IMG/VR virus record: IMGVR_UViG_3300017989_000057
Span: 62,001 to 126,000 of that record
DNA from: a virus
Strand: one strand, 5' to 3'
DNA length: 64,000 nucleotides
Shown: in pieces, positions 62,051 through 64,000 of the stretch
How positions within the stretch are numbered: the first letter of the stretch is position 1
How the letters are laid out: every line of letters starts with the position of its first letter
Position numbers and translations under genes: made by a program
Notes under the pieces: model-generated
What the model was told of the DNA's origin: nothing
The model's database searches: none
The model's input: the letters and a program-made list of their open reading frames with translations, nothing else

Positions 62051-62500
62051 TTATCCGGCGAATTCTTCCACGGCTTCGAGTGCGCCCTCGATAGCCGATG
62101 ATATCAGGGCTGCGATCAATTCCTGGTCCTCTGTGATATTAAGTTCCGCCGATCGGAGATATCGCTCAATCACATCGATGATGGTTAAACCGTAGACTTG
62201 ATACTTCTGTGGGAGCTTTACACTCACCAGATTCCTCGCGCCAGTAAAGTCTGGCTGACCGGGCACCGCCAAAAGGTCTCTCAGGGCCACCAAGTACCCC
62301 TTGACAACCTCCACATCCTCCGCTGGCATCTTCGCCTCGGTCAAGGCGATTCGAGTCGCCAGCTTGGAGAACATATTGATGTCGGCCTTTAGTCGAGGAA
62401 CATTGTCCTGCCACCTGCCGCCGCCACCGAACGTAGCACAACCCGTCATAGGTAGCGATATCGCCACCAACAATACCGAAACGATCCACCACTTGCTCAT
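62051..62500 (-). CDS. Phage lipoprotein
   Basis: This 149-aa protein has GGAAGGTGG before its ATG. A short basic start, a hydrophobic core (W-I-V-S-V-L-L-V-A-I-S-L) and P-M-T-G-C form a good signal peptidase II lipobox, so the mature protein starts at Cys21 with a lipid anchor. The rest is helical (A-L-I-S-S-A-I-E-G-A-L-E-A-V-E). Phage lipoproteins often block superinfection or act as outer spanins. Neither is proven here. A Gram-negative-type envelope is suggested but not required. Confidence 0.75.
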   Translation of the reverse strand: MSKWWIVSVLLVAISLPMTGCATFGGGGRWQDNVPRLKADINMFSKLATRIALTEAKMPAEDVEVVKGYLVALRDLLAVPGQPDFTGARNLVSVKLPQKYQVYGLTIIDVIERYLRSAELNITEDQELIAALISSAIEGALEAVEEFAG

Positions 62501-62546
62501 TTTTCCACCTTCCTATTCATCAGGAGACCAACAGACCCGTTAAAGG

Positions 62547-62576
62547 TTTATACACCGTGGACCGATCACTCTGATC
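62547..62576 (-). promoter_or_regulatory. Possible promoter/operator ahead of lipoprotein gene
   Basis: The 13-bp perfect inverted repeat GATCA-CTC-TGATC (62564-62576) lies 11 bp upstream of a minus-strand TATAAA (62552-62547), about where a -35 site would be. The gap is one of the few noncoding stretches of the minus strand. A repressor or activator site is possible. No -35 hexamer is evident. Confidence 0.3.
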
Positions 62577-62892
62577 AATCTCTTTGCCATCTTTCACGAC
62601 GCCGATCTTTGGCTTGTTTGTTTTCGTTTCCCTCTTTTTGACGACCATACTTCCATGTGCGCTTTGGACGCCGGGGGCCACCCTGCTTCACAGCCGAACG
62701 ATCGACCTGATAGCATTCACTACACTCGACTCTTCCAATCTTTGGATTCGTGTGGACTTCTCTACACTTCCCATGACATCGCAACTGGTGCCCACCGCCA
62801 CAGGCACACAAGTCAATCCCAAGCAACCTCTTCAGTCGCTCAATCTTTTTCTGTTCTCTCTTCTTTTTGTTGCGACCTCTCTCGTTCGCCAT
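62575..62892 (-). CDS. Small basic zinc-finger-like protein
   Basis: This 105-aa protein has AGGAG upstream. The N-terminus is extremely Lys/Arg-rich. The centre has C-A-C-G-G-G-H ... C-H-G-K-C and C-S-E-C, able to bind one or two zinc ions. The C-terminus is again basic. It is probably a nucleic-acid-binding protein located between sigma factor and lipoprotein genes. No named family was recognised. Confidence 0.55.
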   Translation of the reverse strand: MANERGRNKKKREQKKIERLKRLLGIDLCACGGGHQLRCHGKCREVHTNPKIGRVECSECYQVDRSAVKQGGPRRPKRTWKYGRQKEGNENKQAKDRRRERWQRD

Positions 62893-62895
62893 GAC

Positions 62896-63408
62896 TTACT
62901 CCTGCTCCGTTTCGCACTTCTGCCTCATCTTGTCGATCGCCCTACCCTTGATGCGGCAGATCGTGGAAGGGACAACGCCCTGATCTTGGGATACTTCTCT
63001 CATTGTCTTTTCGTCAAAGAACAACCCGGCTATGACTGCACGTTCCTCTTCTGTCAGGCACGCCATCAGTTCTTCTACCATGATGCGTGTATCCACATCG
63101 GTGTTCGGGCCAGCTATGCTCGACATCGCATCCAGCGACATAATCTGGATGCGCTTGGCTCTGTTCTCCACATTTCTCATGTGTCGGAAGATTCCGCTCA
63201 GACGGCCATGGAAAAATGTGATGAATGACCCGCTGCGCCTGTAGCAGATCATACACCTGAGTAATTCTTCCTCGGCTTGGGCTTTCAATTCCTCATTTTG
63301 TGTGTCGTCTATCCCGATTTGGAAAGCTAGCTTGTGAATCAGCGGAGCATACTGACGACGGGCCAGATCAAAGTATGCTTTAGTGATGCGACGTTGCCGT
63401 TTCATCAT
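62896..63408 (-). CDS. Sigma-70 family RNA polymerase sigma factor
   Basis: This 170-aa protein starts at ATG 63408, in an ATGA overlap with the clpP-like stop (the adjacent ATG 63405 is also possible). A far longer in-frame extension lies wholly inside clpP and is not expected to be real. Residues ~5-95 resemble region 2 with conserved helices and F-F-H-G-R-L-S-G-I-F-R. Residues ~115-165 are a clear region 4: L-T-E-E-E-R-A-V-I-A-G-L-F-F, then M-R-E-V-S-Q-D-Q-G-V-V-P-S-T-I-C-R-I. It may direct the phage-type promoters seen upstream of three genes. Confidence 0.8.
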   Translation of the reverse strand: MMKRQRRITKAYFDLARRQYAPLIHKLAFQIGIDDTQNEELKAQAEEELLRCMICYRRSGSFITFFHGRLSGIFRHMRNVENRAKRIQIMSLDAMSSIAGPNTDVDTRIMVEELMACLTEEERAVIAGLFFDEKTMREVSQDQGVVPSTICRIKGRAIDKMRQKCETEQE

Positions 63409-63983
63409 TTCCCAAATCCTTTGCTTACCGCCTGTTCCATGCGTGGTGTCCAGATGCCATCGATCATGCCGACCTTCACAGCCTGCTGCGGTGACATCCA
63501 CTTGGTTTCGCTCATTAGCTGTAGCAACTGCTTCGTGGTGACCTTCATTCTCCTGGCAAGAGCAGCCACCTTTCTCTTGTAGTCCTCTTCGAGATACCCC
63601 GTCATCTGGCCATGTCTTTCTATCGAATCTGGGGAACTCTGAATAATCACTGAATGCAACATCATAGACGAGTTGGGCGTTGCGTATCGATGCCCCTTTG
63701 CTCCGAAGGCAGCGATCATTGCGGCCATCGAATGACTCTGGCCGCGAACAATCGTGTGGATAGGACACCGACATGCCAGCATTTGATCGATGATGGCATA
63801 CCCAGAGGCGAGACATCCACCTGGGCTGTTAATGTACATATACACCGGCTCTTTGCGCAAAGAGAATAGTTGTAGGTAGCTACAGATGTGTGTGGATGCT
63901 ATTTCGTTGATTTCACCTACGACCAACAGCCTCCGCGTTCTGACCATGAACTCTTCGACTATCTCATCCAACTGGATCGGCAT
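63405..63983 (-). CDS. clpP: ClpP-family serine protease
   Basis: This is a 192-aa protein. I-N-S-P-G-G is the oxyanion-loop motif, G-Q-S-H-S-M carries the nucleophile S85, and M-M-L-H holds H110. The catalytic Asp expected in the segment before M-S-P-Q-Q-A appears to be Thr160 (S-E-T-K-W-M-S), so the triad is non-canonical. In many phages ClpP-like enzymes mature the capsid, but this gene lies far from any head gene. It could instead adjust host proteolysis. The start is ATG 63983, without a strong ribosome site in view. Confidence 0.88.
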   Translation of the reverse strand: MPIQLDEIVEEFMVRTRRLLVVGEINEIASTHICSYLQLFSLRKEPVYMYINSPGGCLASGYAIIDQMLACRCPIHTIVRGQSHSMAAMIAAFGAKGHRYATPNSSMMLHSVIIQSSPDSIERHGQMTGYLEEDYKRKVAALARRMKVTTKQLLQLMSETKWMSPQQAVKVGMIDGIWTPRMEQAVSKGFGK

Positions 63984-64000
63984 AGCTAGTTCTGGCTCGA

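Noticed and set aside
62896-63816. A 306-aa version of the sigma factor starting at 63816
   Set aside because: The extra 136 residues lie entirely inside the ClpP-like gene in another frame and have no protein-like pattern. An ATGA overlap gives a normal start at 63408.
1-64000. tRNA genes, CRISPR arrays and insertion sequences
   Set aside because: I saw no cloverleaf with the usual T-loop motif, no regularly spaced direct repeats of CRISPR type and no transposase. The mobile elements present are an intein and HNH genes.

Overview
The window is part of the genome of a large tailed double-stranded DNA bacteriophage (Caudoviricetes). It has a tape-measure gene followed by tail, baseplate and fibre-type genes on the plus strand. 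The minus strand holds an almost unbroken run of about 50 tightly packed, overlapping genes that includes a nearly complete phage replisome. No terminase, portal, capsid or tRNA gene is visible, so the genome must extend beyond both ends. The host cannot be named. Typical Shine-Dalgarno sites and an EF-hand/dockerin-like tail on one structural protein fit a bacterial host.

Positions 1-22.5 kb (plus strand) form the virion module. It contains a 1698-aa tape measure, a 1921-aa repeat-rich fibre-like protein, two proteins likely at the tail tip or baseplate, several proteins of unknown function, a 1170-aa LamG-like protein ending in a calcium-binding motif, and two paralogous ~210-aa proteins. 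The second paralogue sits alone between a promoter-like site and a clear terminator. Two small genes follow: a PD-(D/E)XK nuclease and a membrane/coiled-coil protein. Base composition swings sharply along this module, and even within single genes.

Positions 22.5-43 kb (minus strand) are dominated by a large glycan-related gene set. It has about nine glycosyltransferase-like genes, a sugar epimerase, three methyltransferases, a sulfotransferase-like protein, a nucleotidyltransferase-kinase fusion, a cupin isomerase, a GatZ/KbaZ-like aldolase and a HAD phosphatase. One glycosyltransferase is interrupted by a full-length intein with a LAGLIDADG endonuclease. A likely single-strand annealing/binding pair closes the transcription unit at 22.5-23.9 kb.

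The DNA polymerase III alpha subunit is split into two genes. The N-terminal half (PHP and palm, all catalytic aspartates) lies at 43.1-45.4 kb and the C-terminal half (fingers, HhH, OB) at 32.8-34.65 kb. The order of transcription is preserved, and 8.4 kb of sugar and glycan genes lie between the halves.

Positions 45-64 kb (minus strand) hold the remaining replication, recombination and nucleotide genes: Cas4/RecB-type nucleases, dATP/dGTP diphosphohydrolase-like protein, DnaG primase, DnaB helicase, dCMP deaminase, RecA, RNase HI, class II ribonucleotide reductase, an HD hydrolase, a metallophosphoesterase, a secreted trypsin-like protease, a lipoprotein, a sigma factor and ClpP. Two HNH homing endonucleases flank one nuclease gene, and a free-standing 57-aa helix-turn-helix relative of them lies at 26.5 kb. 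Three copies of a 29-bp spaced element (GGAACAA, 15 bp, GTATAAT) precede SSB, the polymerase C-half and an FmdB-like gene. They look like a phage promoter class.
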